From Viscum album (lineage: Eukaryota > Streptophyta > Magnoliopsida > Santalales > Viscaceae): a stretch of DNA of 64,000 nt. The position numbers were made by a program, and so were the translations under genes. Where the stretch lies: the NCBI GenBank assembly GCA_963277665.1, contig OY728158.1, positions 596,712,818 through 596,776,817 on the forward strand, read 5' to 3'. The notes beneath the pieces were generated by a model that did not search any database, had not been told where the DNA came from, and worked only from the letters and a program-made list of their open reading frames with translations. This document shows, piece after piece, positions 26,440-39,502 of the stretch; the first letter of the stretch is position 1; each line of letters opens with the position of its first letter.

Positions 26440-27290
26440 CCAATATAATGGGGGATGGAGTGCATATCCACATAGAGACTCTCAACCAACTCTCCTAAGC
26501 TATGAATAATATTTAAAATCAAATTCACACAAAAAGAATTTCGATGAACGATTGTCCTGCTACTGATTAATTCATGTGGAGACATCCACCATCATTAAGT
26601 GGCTCTTCTAATCCACTTATTAATATAAAATGGATCAATGAGATGCAAAAGTTGTTTGATATTATTTAGATCTTAGATCAATAAAATGTTGTTTTATCCC
26701 TCCATCTGTTGGTATAATAGGTTATCTACTAGTGAACTTGAATTAAGAATACAATGAAGAAATTGGAATTAAAATATATAGTATGGTAAGAGTTCTAAAC
26801 ATTTTTGTTAACTAAATAATATTCCTAAAATTATTCACACAATGATGGAGAAGGAATTCATGGAGTTGAATCTAAAGGATGATGAATCCATTTTCACATA
26901 AAAAAGTGAACCTCACAAAACTGGTGAGGTATGCCTATAGATTTGTTATAGATCCTAACATTAATATAAAATGCTTCCTATATGGATTTAATCAATGAAT
27001 TTAAAGGTCACTAGATATAAGATAAGTTGTTAGGAATGAAGATATTGTATAATGTTAACATAAGATGGAGATGGAAGCTAAAGAGTCTCATTAATCTAAA
27101 GATAAGAAAATGAATATGGAGTTTAAAGGGAACCTGGATGATAAATCATCATTAGGAAAGAAGATTCAACTCACATAATTATATAATAATATGAAGAAAA
27201 ACTTAAGAAAATAAATAAAATGGATAGAAATATGTATTAAATATGGTATAGGTGTCGATAAATCTCTTGAATACTAAAAGGATGAAAAGT
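26440..27290 (+). pseudogene. gag remnant of element E
   Basis: Read on the plus strand with frame changes, the text gives FMWRHPPSLSGSSNPL, then KWINEMQKLFDII, MMEKEFMELNLKDDES and LVRYAYRFVIDPNI. These follow the FxRxxPPxFxG...W...KIF and KExEF...LRYA pattern of plant chromovirus gag and parallel the gag of B (53707-54829). A worn zinc-knuckle trace (CIKYG) lies near 27.24 kb. There are many stops. No protease, RT or integrase follows before the 3' LTR, so E is gag-only like B. Confidence 0.55.
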
Positions 27291-28017
27291 TTCCAACTGA
27301 ATAGCATAATGTACCAATAAATACCCACCCAATTTTAATGTTTAAAAAAAAATAGCTTCGGTAATTATGTAAATCCATTCACTAATCATATATCTTATAA
27401 AGAGAATAATCTCAAAAACATCTTAAACTATGATAAAAAATGAATTTAATACATAATCATTAGCAATGAGGATGAATATGAAAGTTAAAGTAACATTTAC
27501 CTCCAAATCATATTTTTTAATGTGGGATTTTATTATAGACCCTATAGTTTTCCTAGGCTGTTTTCTAAGTGTACCACACTAATATTTTTTTATCAAATAA
27601 AAAAACTAGTTTTTTAATGATTTATTTCTAAAATTTATGTTTGTGGGAATATTAATGGATCCTTTTGATGAATTTTATGGCCTTGTTATTACCAAAAAGG
27701 CTCCATATTATTCATATCTCAAACATGCCAATATTAATCTACCACTACTTGGATGACTAGAAAATATTAGAAAAATAATTCTAATATATAGGTCTTAATA
27801 AATAACTATAAAATTTATTTAGTATAAATGGTTATAAAGAAACACAATAGAGGGTATAATATTATTATAATTGAATAGATGTGTTTCCTTGTTAATTATA
27901 TTGACAAATTATTAAAAAATTATATACCAAGTCATTTCTATCTTATAAAAATAATTATCTTCATTTTTATAAGTAGTTAAAATTTAAATTATGAAATTTA
28001 TTTTTGTGGGGGTAGAA
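27291..28017 (+). other. E internal 3' end with polypurine tract
   Basis: This stretch has no pol motif. It ends TTGTGGGGGTAGAAT just before the 3' LTR, close to the polypurine tract of B (AAGGGGGGTAGAAT, minus strand). The short span between gag and LTR shows that pol is missing rather than merely decayed. Confidence 0.5.
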
Positions 28018-29930
28018 TTTAAAGACATTAAATTTCATAATATAAGTTCCTTAAATAAATAATATGTTTAATAGATTTCTCTCGAAGAAGCACTGAACAT
28101 AAATGAGATCTGTGATCTGTTTAGAAAAATTATAAGTACAAAATATAACTGTTATAACATAGTTATTGAATTATACATTATGAATAAAATTAACCACATT
28201 ATAATATATATATATATAATGAAAATAAATTCTTCTTTTAATACAACACAAATTCAATTAGTATCGTTAAAATAATTAAGAGAACCATTTTATACTGGTA
28301 ATTATATTACTTTAAAAATATTTTTCTATTTCAAGAAACTAAATATATAATCCATAAATAATAATAAAATATATTAAAATTTTTTATAAATTTTTACAAA
28401 TAAATTACTTATTATCTTATATAAAATAAAAATGATTCATAGTTAACATTTTAGAAAAAAATTTCAAATATGACATGTTTTCAAAAAAAAAATTGTGTTT
28501 TATTAGAATGTAAATATAGAAATATTTATTTTGAATAAGTTAAATCATAAATAATATTAACAGAAATTTCAGATTAATCATAATAATATAATTTATGATT
28601 TTTTGGTTTTTTATAAGAATATGGATTATTTTGGTGAATAGTCAAAAATATAATTTTTATTATAACATGACTTTTATGACATTATTACTATATAATTTTT
28701 ATTTAGATATCCATGAAATAAATTTAAAATTCAATATTTATTTAATAGGTGTATTTATAATTTGAAAAATATATTTTTTAATTAAAATTTCTTATTTTAC
28801 GTTTAAGAATTAAAGTTATATTTTTCAAAACAATATTATACATTATACATTTGGTATTTAAAAATAATTATTAATAGATTAATGAAATTTAACAAAATGA
28901 AAATTATTTAAAATTTCTATACAATAGGTTCAAATTATAAACCAATGGATTCTTTATTTTTATGCATGAAGATTATGGTACAAGTGTTAAAAGCTAGTTA
29001 CCATGGTAAAATTAAAAATTCAAGGGGAAATGAATTAAAAGATTTTTAAAACATATGTAAAATAAAATGGTGTAGGATTCATCAAACTTATCTATTCCCC
29101 ACCAAATTACTTTTAAAATTTAGGTGAAAATTTCCTTGAGAGTGACAACTTATTTTTGAAATGTTATGGGTATTCATAAAAATGTCACCCCTTTTCACTT
29201 ATAAAATTAGCTCTCCTCTCTAAACATTCACTCACATCAAAACATCCTTATTATAGAAAAATCACAAGCCTATCCTCCAAATTCCAATGCACCGTTTATT
29301 CATTATATTCTTCTCAAATGACCATCCTTTAATGGATTAACCCACACCCCATAGGAGATAATCCTAGATGTATGGTATATATTCCTAACTTCCCTTTCAT
29401 ATTTCCATTTCTTCTTGGAAAAAAATTATTATTCTTCAAATTTAATTATACTATATTAAAATGAAAATAATAGTGAACTTATTTATATATTATGTTATAA
29501 AATTAATTTTATAAGAATTAATGACTTTTTCATTTACCATTAATAAAAATATGTGAAAGATGCTGGTGTGAGAATCACCAACTCCAAGCTATTAAAGATT
29601 CATTTTTCATTAAAAAATCTCATGGCTAGTTTTAATAATGATTTTAAAGGATAAATATGATTCTTATGAAATGATTAAATTTATATTAAGAAAATTTTAA
29701 TAACCCATTACTGATTTGAACAAGTAATATTTTTTAATATGAATAATAAACAATAATTTTAAAACTAACCATCTTAAAAGAAGAACACTAAGAGGAAATG
29801 AACCATTTTATTATATATAATGGATTTATATGAATTATATTATACATATAATTATTTAAATATTAGATATATAACAATTAAAAACCCTAAATAATTTCAT
29901 TATTGTGTTATTATAATGATATTTCAAACA
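28018..29930 (+). mobile_element. Element E 3' LTR, truncated
   Basis: It starts after the polypurine tract. It shares TTACCATGGTAA (28998-29009), the AGGAGATAATCC phrase (29351) and ATTATAATGATATTT (about 29910) with the E 5' LTR, at a near-constant offset of 6.65 kb. A TATA-like TTATAAAATTAGCTC lies near 29190. Homology stops near 29930, so about 2.5 kb of this LTR is missing, probably through the neighbouring element F. Confidence 0.5.
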
Positions 29931-32220
29931 GTTATGAACTAGGTCGGGATACCCTCTCAAACTGATACTGGCCCAAACATTCATATACCTAATGGGAATT
30001 CTTAATACCCATATGCTGGAGACTATAAATTGGGCATCAATAAACAACCATAGTGAACTATTTCACTAAACCTTAAGCAACAACATGAAATATATACATA
30101 TATATATATATAAGTGAAAAAGAGGTAGAGAAAAACATATTACATAATTGAAAGAAGATAGTGGAAATTATAGAATACAAATACTCAGAACATCCCAATA
30201 TATAAGTACAATAATAAATATAATATTAAAATATGAAACCAACTATTCCATGTAATATTTTGGGAATACTTCCACTATTTCACCATCAACTACCCAAATA
30301 AAGATGATAGATGTCTCGATGCCTCATGTAAATTCCACGCCTTTCCCTAAGATGAAATACATAGAATGGTATATGCACCCCAAAGGGGTATATATGGTGT
30401 GATCTAATAGGATCACTAGAATCCCACCTAGGTGTTCTATAACATATCACTTTACATTAATATGAAAATTCCCAAATTTAAGAAAAAGTCATGCTAAATA
30501 GTTAAGAGTTTTTATATTAAATACATAAAAAAAATTAAATTTCCATTTTCCTACACATCCAAAATAATATAGTTAAAATAGTTTAAAACAATTATATTTA
30601 TATCAAATCAGTCATATCAAAAGAAAAAAACATTTATTACATTTCACAAACCATGTTAGTACAAGATATAATAGTAGATGCCAAAATAACAGGTAATATC
30701 ATGGGAAGGGTCACCAATTAAGGCTAGTAGACCACTTGAACAATAATCAATGACTACTGTACAGTCACGTCATTAGATAATAGACATAAGAGGCAGAGAA
30801 ACACACCATAATTGAATACACTTATAATTTCAAAATCAATTCCTTATAAAAAATGTACATAGGAAATAGAGTAACATCCCATGATTAAACCCCTAATAAT
30901 TAGTGGATGATGGACCAAATCTAAACCTTCCACCTATGTACCCATGTCTTTCCATGAACTCTACTTTTCAAACCTTTTCATAAAAATCATTAATTTAAAA
31001 CAATTTCATAAATCCATTTATAAATGATTTTAAAATACAATTTTTTTACCAAACAAGGGAAAAACCATAATTTATCAAAACATTATCCATACACACAAAT
31101 CAATCAATCAATCATTCCATTTTATTTATAATTTTTTACTAATAACATTATCAACAATGTTCATCCAACATAGGCTAGAGATGGAATCACCTAACTCAAT
31201 CTCAGGTCACACATTACCACAAAATTATCAACCAACAAGGAAGAACACAACAAATAAAATTATTATCATATAATAAATCCCGAAACTCTCAGAAGAAATT
31301 CTCTGGGAAGAATGTTGTGTGGAGAAGAATAAATAACCCATACCTCAATAAAATTACATGTTTCACCACAACCGATGAAAGTATTTTTATCTAGAGTAAA
31401 ATCTCACAAAATATATAGAAAGGATTAAGAAGAATATTTTCATTGACAGTCATACTTATTACCATAGACCAATGGTGCTACCATGATCATGGTTAAATAA
31501 GAAACATGAGTAAAACGCACTGAGAGAAGCATACAAAAACCATAATGATGATCAATCACTAAATAATATGTTACCAAATGGGCACAGTTATGAAAAATCT
31601 CATGGGAGACCTTTTAGGTTAAGAGGGTGGAGGTATGAAAGAGAATGAAAGATATATCATATGTGTAATTCCCTAAATCATTAACTCACAATACATATAT
31701 GATATAAAACCCCTTTTTATGTCATATAATCCACAAAACCCAAGTACAATGAAAACCCCGTTATTTTTTTATTAAAAAACATATTTTTACCGTTATATAT
31801 TGTGAAATATTTTTATTGAATGTTACCATATAAAACTCTATATCGTTCCAAAAAATCCTACCAATACCTATTACACAATGTGATAATTTTTCATAGTGTG
31901 TAAAATAATTTCATGAGGTGTAATAATTTTTTATGGTGTGTATGTTTTCCATGCTCTAAACCCACCATACAACATATTCCCAGTGATTTATAAATGGAAT
32001 TTAAACATTATAAAATGAATTTATTTCTATTTTAGACAGAGAAAATCCCTGTTTTAGATCAAAATCCATTAAAAAACTCTAGTATTCGTTAGACTTAATG
32101 AGAAACCCACATAGCCCTATCATGTTTATACCTAAACTCAATTAATTCAATAAAAAATAAATCCACAAACATTATTCCATTTTCCCTAGAACATGATCTC
32201 TATACATGGGGGTCCCAACA
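29931..32220 (-). mobile_element. Element F 3' LTR (left end uncertain)
   Basis: On the minus strand TGTTGGGACCCCCATG begins at 32220, just after the integrase remnant, as an LTR start would. A TATA-like CATAAAAAGGGG lies near 31.71 kb and a donor-like TTGAG|GTATGG near 31.34 kb, the same order as in A, B and D. The left edge was not found. No coding frame above about 66 residues is present. Confidence 0.35.
30090..30112. repeat. TA-rich microsatellite
   Basis: ATATATAC followed by a TA run, near the left end of the F LTR. Confidence 0.7.
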
Positions 32221-32239
32221 CACACCAAATTTTTTAAGG

Positions 32240-33435
32240 AATTTAATAGAGATAATATAAATACCAAAATGTGGGAAACGATTTGTTATAAACTCCCCAT
32301 TATCAGACTTTCCATCCCAAATAATTCATGTGGAAGAATGATGTAAAAACAAGGTGATCCCATTTATAACTCATCAATGAACCACACTCCCATGTATAAT
32401 GGGAATAAAATCCATGTCTCCATAACACTATCACCAATGGAATTGAATTCCCATGAAACAATTTCACATAAGAGTTACTAAATAGACTAGTTTCTCTTGA
32501 ACAAAAATATCTAGTTATAAGTAATTATATTCCTAACTCATAATTTGAGAGGGATGAGGATAGAATTTATTAATCTACAATCTATGGAAACCATCCTAAA
32601 TAACCATCAAGTGAACCATAAATGTTTACCATTATGTTACTTTCGAAATTTTCTCAGTACATCAAATGGTCCAACATATCCCAAATCTAATTTTCAATTA
32701 TTTTCAAGCCGACGATGACCCAACTGAGTAGAAAATTTCAAGAAAACCCAGTCAAATTTGTAAAACATAAAAGAAAAGGGATGTTAATCCTCAAATGATT
32801 TTTCTAGACTTCTATCTATAACTATATGTTAATGAATATACTGAATCCAAAGAGATGTATCATAAATAAGACTTGGTTGCACCAAATAGGCCACATACAC
32901 CCTTACCCAACAAAGAGGTGACATGCATGGTCTACAAAATAAATCCTTAAAAGGAGACATTATAATCAATGAATGATAGATATTATCATAATATAAATAA
33001 AAAATTCTTAGATGGATATTCTAAGATCCACCAAAATCCAAGGCAAAGGAGTAAAACATATCCCTTATTATTTTAATATCTCACTTACTCCAACCATCAT
33101 TTAGTGGATAATAAGTTGTACTCAACCTGACATGAGTCCCCATCCCCTCTTAAGGACACCTCCAAAATCAAAATATAAACCTATGATCCTAGTATAAGAC
33201 ATTGAAAAATGAATTACACACAACCTCATGATCTCATACACATAAAACATACCCAAATCTTCAACCTTAGGGATGTTCTTGATAGAATGAAATGAAATGA
33301 CTTTTTAACTGATCAATCATCATATTTTTTCATTTTACCCATAGAGACTCATTGGTAATCCATAAAAAACTCAATGGATACCAAATATCATTTTGAAACC
33401 AACATATAAATATGGTGATGAAAACTAGGAGGTTT
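32240..33435 (-). pseudogene. Integrase/C-terminal pol remnant of element F
   Basis: Minus-strand translation with frame changes shows, in order, YILILEVSLRG (from DPRFTSRFWxSLQ), TAYHPLNDGWSK (from TAFHPQTDGQSER) and DMFYSFALDFGGS. Then come KFDWVFLKFSTQLG and GYVGPFDVLRKF. These are the last part of the DDE core and the GPF-type C-terminal segment of Ty3/gypsy chromovirus integrase. The upstream part of pol is cut off at 33436 where element A begins. Many stops are present. Confidence 0.6.
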
Positions 33436-34975
33436 TGTAACACCCCAAGCTTTCATGATACGCTTCTCTTTGAATAATATAGTAGCGTGGGTTGTACACA
33501 ACTTGAGTTTTAGCACACCACAACCAATCAAAGTAACCGTTATGAATAGTAATACCAACTTTTTGAAAATTTATAAATTTTATCTTTAAAAATGGATTTC
33601 ATTTTTGGATTCATAATTTCGAAATTATCTTATGGTTAATTTTTGTTTTTTCTGAATACTTTGAAATTTTGATGAATAGTGAAAAACACTAAGTTATAGT
33701 TTAAAACCTATTTTTTAAATAAATAATTTTTTTATTATATTTAAATTTATTTTAGGTCAAAATATATTCATAATACCTATATATTTTCAATTTAATTTAT
33801 TGGAGTATGTTTATAATAAATTTAGATATATAAATTTTTTTATTGAACTTTGTACTGTCTTATACCCACATCCTCAGAGCATTTGAAAATTTACATAAAA
33901 CATAATTTTACCAATTCTTTGAATTGAATATAAAAACTCCAAGAGATACGGTTGATATCAGTATGTAATATTTGTTTCAATAAGATGAAGATAATTTTGG
34001 GTGAATAGTAACTTGTTACATTTATTTATGACATTTAAAAGTAAATGGGGAAATTAAGGTTAAAAATGACATTATTATTACCCTAACACATATCTTAATT
34101 GTATTGGATAAGTTAAATTTGACCAAAAAACCCATAGGAATTAAATATGATCCTTTAGGTCCACTTGGATTATATTAGGTCATTTATTATTATTTAAGTC
34201 AAAGAAGCATTAAAAGTGTTAAATTCAATGTTTAATAACTAAACCATTTTTAATATAGGGATACACATAAAATAAGTTCAAATATAAGTATTAATTAGAA
34301 AAATAATTATATTTCCTACATAATGGTATTTTATTTATAATTTTTAGACATTAAATAATTAAATTTATTTATGACACAATGATGATGTAGTAATTACCTA
34401 ATTAAATAAATATTAATATAATTGATATTTTAAATATCAAAATAAATGTAATTTGAGACTTTTTATGAATTACAATAATTTTCTATGTTAATATGACATG
34501 TTATGGTTGGTTATATGAATTTTCTTCAAAGTAATAATAAAGTTATGATTTTAGAAAAAAGAAAATACCGAATAGTGTCAAAACTGAAATAAAAGTGTTT
34601 TTAAAAAAATATTATACTATTAATTGATATTCTATTCCTAAAAGTATATTTTTTGGACAAAATACTTATATAATGATATGTGTGTAATTAATTAACCACT
34701 TAGGATTCTCTAATATGTTTATAGTTAGTTTATTAATCATAAAATATAGAAATACAAAGAGACATGGTAAATGTCAAACTGTTTATCTAAGAGTTAAATC
34801 TAAAGGATAATTTAATATAGTGACCCAAACCGGCCTAAAACCTATTGGCTGGGTGGTTTTCCATCCCTCACCACCTTAGGATTTAAATAATTCATTTTTG
34901 AGCCATTAGAAACCGAAAATTATTTTATAATAATATAATATTTAAATCTTTTCCTAAGGTGCCCCTCACACCTCT

Positions 34976-34983
34976 TATAAAAG
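34976..34983 (+). promoter_or_regulatory. TATA box of A 5' LTR
   Basis: TATAAAAG, followed by GGCACTC, as in the B LTRs (TATAAAAGGGCACC). The first exon would run about 145 bases to the predicted donor at 35153. Confidence 0.6.
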
Positions 34984-35152
34984 GGCACTCACCCTTATCT
35001 CCAATTAACACCTTCAAAGCCATTTGAATCGACAAAACTCTGCCCAAATACCCTCTCAAATATCCTCCCTTTATCCTAGATTCCTTCATTTAGTCAGATA
35101 TCCATCTTAAGCAACCCTTTTGATCAAATCAAAAGGAAGAACCCGAAAAAGA

Positions 35153-36907
35153 GGTAAATATTTCATCACCACTTTCAAGTTCCTTTCTTCTTACACTTCC
35201 TATTTCATTGTTTTTTCCATTCTAAAATTATAAATCTAGTATCTTATATAAATAGTGATGTTATTAGAAATATTGTACAACCATATTAATTATTCTATCC
35301 ATCCGTGGATGACACATCACCATATGTGCGTAGGTACGTCTTGTCATCTCCACGTCGTGCTGTAATTATTATTCAATACATTATTATTTGGATGGGTATA
35401 ATAATGATGTGTAATTGATGTAAATAATAAATATAACATGTTAATGATTCTGTATATATGATATACCATCCAATTATATATTATTCTAATATCAAATGAA
35501 TGATATTGTTGCTCGTGCATACGTACGGATTACCATCTCCACGAACGCGATGAGACTTATTCCCCACGTATCCATTCTAGAGTAATTTTCATTAGAGGAT
35601 TATAAATAATGTTTAAATACATAATATCATTATGAATATGAATAAGATACATCTTATCCATAACAAAAATTACTTACGTAACAAATCATATAAAGGAAAT
35701 CGAATCACTTAACACCCGCAACAGAAATAATACTAACATAGTATTAAGAAAGCAATGTTAAAAGATCATATATGATATCATATTAATGTATATGATTCTT
35801 GTATAAATTAATAAAAATTATTTCACCATTATACAAGAGTTTAACCTACCCTCTACCAAGTAAAAGTACAAGGTAAAGTTTAAATTCACAATCTCTTTAT
35901 TATCTGAGGTTGTTTTTATGTTTGTATCTATTGGGTCCTCTTTATCATCCACATCCATGTTCCTTAAAATTGTATTCCGATTTTTTTTACTATTTACTAT
36001 ACTATGGGTTAAAATCATTTATACCCTTGTTTTAATTTTAATAATTTTTTTAAAAGAATATTTCAGTCGTTTTCAAAACAAGGTACCTTATGACCTTTTC
36101 GGCAAAATTAAGGTAAGAATATTTTTTTGAACTTATACGGTGGGTGCAGCTGTTTTCTGCCATTATAATATCATTGAAGATTCCATTATAGGATTATAAG
36201 AATATTTTTAAATATAAATGTTTTCTTTTATAATTACATTATTTTTATATGATTTCAAAATAGGAAGAGATATTTCTCTAAAAACATTTTTATTTTATAG
36301 AGTTTAAGTTTGTTTGAGGTTGATTTATTATGATACAAAACATCCATATTGTATTGACGGTTTTGTGATATTTTTTACTATGGATGTGTAATTTCATACC
36401 ATTCATGGTTTATGGATAATGTATTGACATTTTGTATTCCGGTTTAAATATGAATATTTATGTTATGTTTAAACCTTTTCATATGAGGAATTCATTGAAT
36501 TTATTAAGTGACGGGTAGAGCCTACTATAGCTCCTCAATGCATCAGTAGGTCTCATGATACAAACTAGTGTCTTGGTATAAGGCCTTGAAAAAAACTAAT
36601 TGTTAGACTTAGCACAAGGCCTTGACTATTTGGTTATGAAAGTCTGGAATTATGCATTCCATCATTATGAAAGTGGCTATTTATATTTCATGTTAATATT
36701 CAACTAGTAGAATATGATTGTGAGTAAGTAAATGGAAATATTTTGATTTAGATTTTCCATATTATGATGAATTTAATGTTGAAAATTCTTTTGTTTTAAT
36801 TCTATACATTTCCTTAAATTTTTATTTTTATTTATCAATGTTTCTACTATATTGTTATCCCTACTGAGAATCTGAGCTCACACCTTTCTATGTTTTAATT
36901 TTCCCAG
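35153..36907 (+). other. Predicted leader intron inside A LTR
   Basis: The donor reads AAAAAGAG|GTAAAT. The acceptor is TTTTAATTTTCCCAG|GATGTG, preceded by CTACTGAGAA (branch-site-like) and GAGCTCACACCTTTC. The same acceptor context occurs in both B LTRs. Length is 1755 nt. The calls agree in four LTR copies from three families, but no transcript is available. Confidence 0.5.
35314..35552 (+). other. Two GTAC-loop hairpins in A LTR intron
   Basis: Two GC-rich motifs lie at 35314-35362 and 35511-35552. Both contain a TACGT core followed by ATCTCCACG. The second has GCTCGTG upstream and CACGAACGC downstream, which pair with a small bulge. They are the sense-strand equivalents of the B LTR hairpins. 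The first copy is more worn (ATGTG/CACGT, one G-U pair). Confidence 0.5.
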
Positions 36908-37147
36908 GATGTGAAGAAGTATATTATGATTGACCTGTAGGGACAGTCTATGGGATCTCAGTTTTGTCTATGGAAACAATTTTTTTGTAGTTTTCCATGT
37001 TATAATGTAATGTAAACCTTATGAATTTATCTATTACTTCCAAGGCTACTAAACTAACCGTTCTTTTGAGACTTTATCTTTTCTGATCATGCCAATGTTA
37101 TATAATAATGCACCGACTCTAGGATTATAGGGTCGGGGCATTATAGT

Positions 37148-37159
37148 TGGTAGTAGAGG
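37148..37159 (+). other. Primer binding site of element A (worn)
   Basis: TGGTAGTAGAGG in the context TATAGTTGG, two mismatches from TGGTATCAGAGG of element B (initiator tRNA-Met type). Confidence 0.5.
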
Positions 37160-37367
37160 AAGTTTATAAAAAACCTCAGAAACTATATTTAGATAAACTC
37201 TTATTAGAGCACATAGCCCTAAGATAGACATTGAGGATTAGTATAGAAGAACATCCTAGAATTCTGGTATTGTAGAGATTTTGTGAGTTTTTCAAGCAAT
37301 ATATCCATGTATGGATATGTGCACATAGAGGTGGATCTGGCAGAGATATAGCTAACTGTAAAATCCA

Positions 37368-37465
37368 AAAACACCGCTTTGATCTAGACTCGAACGGGAA
37401 CTGGTGCACGACAATAGGTGTTGCTGAAATCTTGGTTACGACACTCCCGGGGTATATGCTTAGGA
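37368..37465 (+). other. Leader block shared with element D
   Basis: This is the plus-strand counterpart of 307-400. It has CACCGCTTTGATCTAGACTC, AACGGGAACTGGTGCACG and ACACTCCCGGGG in the same order. One frame is open here too (LDSNGNW...ILVTTLPGY). It lies between primer site and gag. Confidence 0.5.
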
Positions 37466-37689
37466 TAATTGCCATTTTCTTTACAAACCATTATAAACGG
37501 TTTATGAGTATATAATTCCTCAAGGAAACCATTTTTTATGATTATGGATTATATCTATAAACTATTCAATTTATGTTTTCTGTTTTACAAGTTTGGAATT
37601 ATGTATTTCGATTCATAAACTAATTTAGTTTATGCCATTGTTTAGAAACAGCTCCTTGTGGAAGGAATGGAAACAGTATCAATGCATGC

Positions 37690-37899
37690 ACTCCATATTG
37701 GTATTTCCCTCCTACTAATGATAATAATAGTGGATCTCATGAAAAAACTAGTGTTTATCATCTTATCACTATACTGGAACAAATAACTCAGGTTATGAGT
37801 AATGACCTTACCCATATAGAACACCCTAATCAGTAGCGTGGAGGATCAATGTTAGATCGCTTCATGAGGAAAAAATCACCAACATTAAACGGGGGTACA
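37690..37899 (+). pseudogene. Element A gag, N-terminal part
   Basis: Plus-strand text with one stop reads an Asn/Ser-rich start, LITILEQITQVMSN and FMRKKSPTLNGGT. The last matches the FxRxxPPxFxGxT motif that opens the plant gypsy gag core. The frame then runs into the GTACA duplication and the end of element B. The gag continues in phase after 59288, so this is the left half of a gene split by insertion. Confidence 0.6.
37895..37899. other. Target-site duplication of B, left copy (GTACA)
   Basis: GTACA here and at 59284-59288 flank element B exactly. A's gag frame is continuous across the pair when one copy is removed, which supports the boundary. Confidence 0.65.
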
Positions 37900-38485
37900 T
37901 TTAGATACCCAAAGCTTGACGTACATGAATATTACACTACTTTTTCAGAATACTTAATACATAAGATAAACAAACACGCAAGGACCGTATTAGTTTAGTG
38001 TCTTTGGAAACTCGGAATAAAATCTTCTAATCGTGGTGAAAGATCTTCAACATCTCCCAACAAACATCTTCCCTTTTTTTCTTACCTAAAACGTTTCTTT
38101 ATATCCTGGGGAAAAGAAAACATAAAAGGGTGAGCTCAAATGCTCAGTAAGGGTAAACAAAAGAAATAGAAATGACATCATATTCATAATAACATATATT
38201 TTGGAAATCATAACCTGCAAAAGAGATCAGGAATTCATAACATGGGATAAATCATAGTAGTGAAATTTAATCCCAATAATCATAACTTAAAACATGAAAC
38301 TTTGTGGCATATACACATAATCATAGAGAATAATTTCTTATTAGCCAAGACTCATTTCCAAGACTATCTTAGTGGACAAAGTCCCTTTTTGAACCGAGTT
38401 CACTCCTCATTTAAGTCCTGTTTCACTGAACCGGTATAACCTACCATTCCAACCATGTCTATCTCATGAGATATAAAATAATTAC

Positions 38486-38497
38486 CCAATGCATTGG
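38486..38497. promoter_or_regulatory. CCAATGCATTGG palindrome, B 3' LTR
   Basis: A perfect 12-bp palindrome kept in the same LTR context in D (1089-1100) and the other B LTR (55669-55680). It is slightly changed in E (24951-24962). Confidence 0.5.
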
Positions 38498-39502
38498 AGG
38501 GAGATATAGGTCCCACCCATCTCATAATGATACCACTCTTATGTGTGCCACAAAATCATAAACCATACATCATAGCATAACCAATGTAATAAAAATGGGA
38601 ATCTTAAACATTGTGACATCATAAAACAATTCATATAAGATAAAGGAATTCATAAAAAGATTTCCATCACAACATAATAAAATCCATGTAATAATAGGGA
38701 TAGAAATAGAACCCGGTATTATATTATATGGAAAATAATTTTGATAAAACTCTTGAACTCCATTCTTGAGGAAAATATCCTTTCTACTTCAAAAACATTT
38801 TTCCTTTCGTAACATGTCATACAATTTTAAAATAAAAGAAGTTGATTAAAAATAAACATGAAAACTTTTAATGGATGATTCTTGGAAATAATTTTTTAAA
38901 AATCCATTCATGTCGTATAAGTTAAAAAAACATTCTTCTTGTACTTTTGTCGGAAAAGTCAAAAAGTACCTCGTACGAAAAAACCACAAAAGATTCCTTT
39001 CATATCATTTACTAAAAACTCACAAAAGGGTAAAAATGGATTTAAACAATTGTAGGTGGATGGAAATAATATTACATATTGAGGAAACATGGATGTGGAT
39101 GATAAAATACACCCCAGTAAATACCAATGTATAAACAATCTCAGATAAAAATGAGATTGTGATATTTCCCTTACCTTAGGTCCGATTTGCTTCGTAAGTG
39201 TCCGAACCTCCTGTATAATGGTTTAAATAATGTCATCGACTTATTACAGAATCATACTCATTGTTATGATATCATATATGGTTCACTTAGGACTTTATAT
39301 TACACATTCTTTTGTAAATTCCATGTTAAAGAGCGTTTTGGGTAAAATTGTTTCGTTTGTCGTCCTTGTTTTGACTTGTAATTATTCATATGATTACTTA
39401 GATCATGATTTCTTAATTCCAGAATATAAAACATGATTTATATATAATATATATTCAGAATATACATATATATAATAAATCAGTAAATGGAACGAAATAC
39501 AC

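Larger units (their letters stand above)
33436..37145 (+). mobile_element. Element A 5' LTR (3.7 kb)
   Basis: It starts TGTAACACCCCAAGC and ends ...CATTATA two bases before the primer site. The first 450 bases match the LTR start at 63543. A block at about 34030-34120 (AAAAGTAAATGGGG..., then ATTATTATTACCCTAACACAT) also matches the LTRs of B in the opposite orientation, so A and B are related families. It contains a TATA box (34976), a predicted intron (35153-36907) and two hairpin motifs. Confidence 0.75.

Noticed and set aside
38910..39134. 74-residue frame in both B LTRs (also 56092-56316)
   Set aside because: It is antisense to B, inside the predicted intron, with no family signal.
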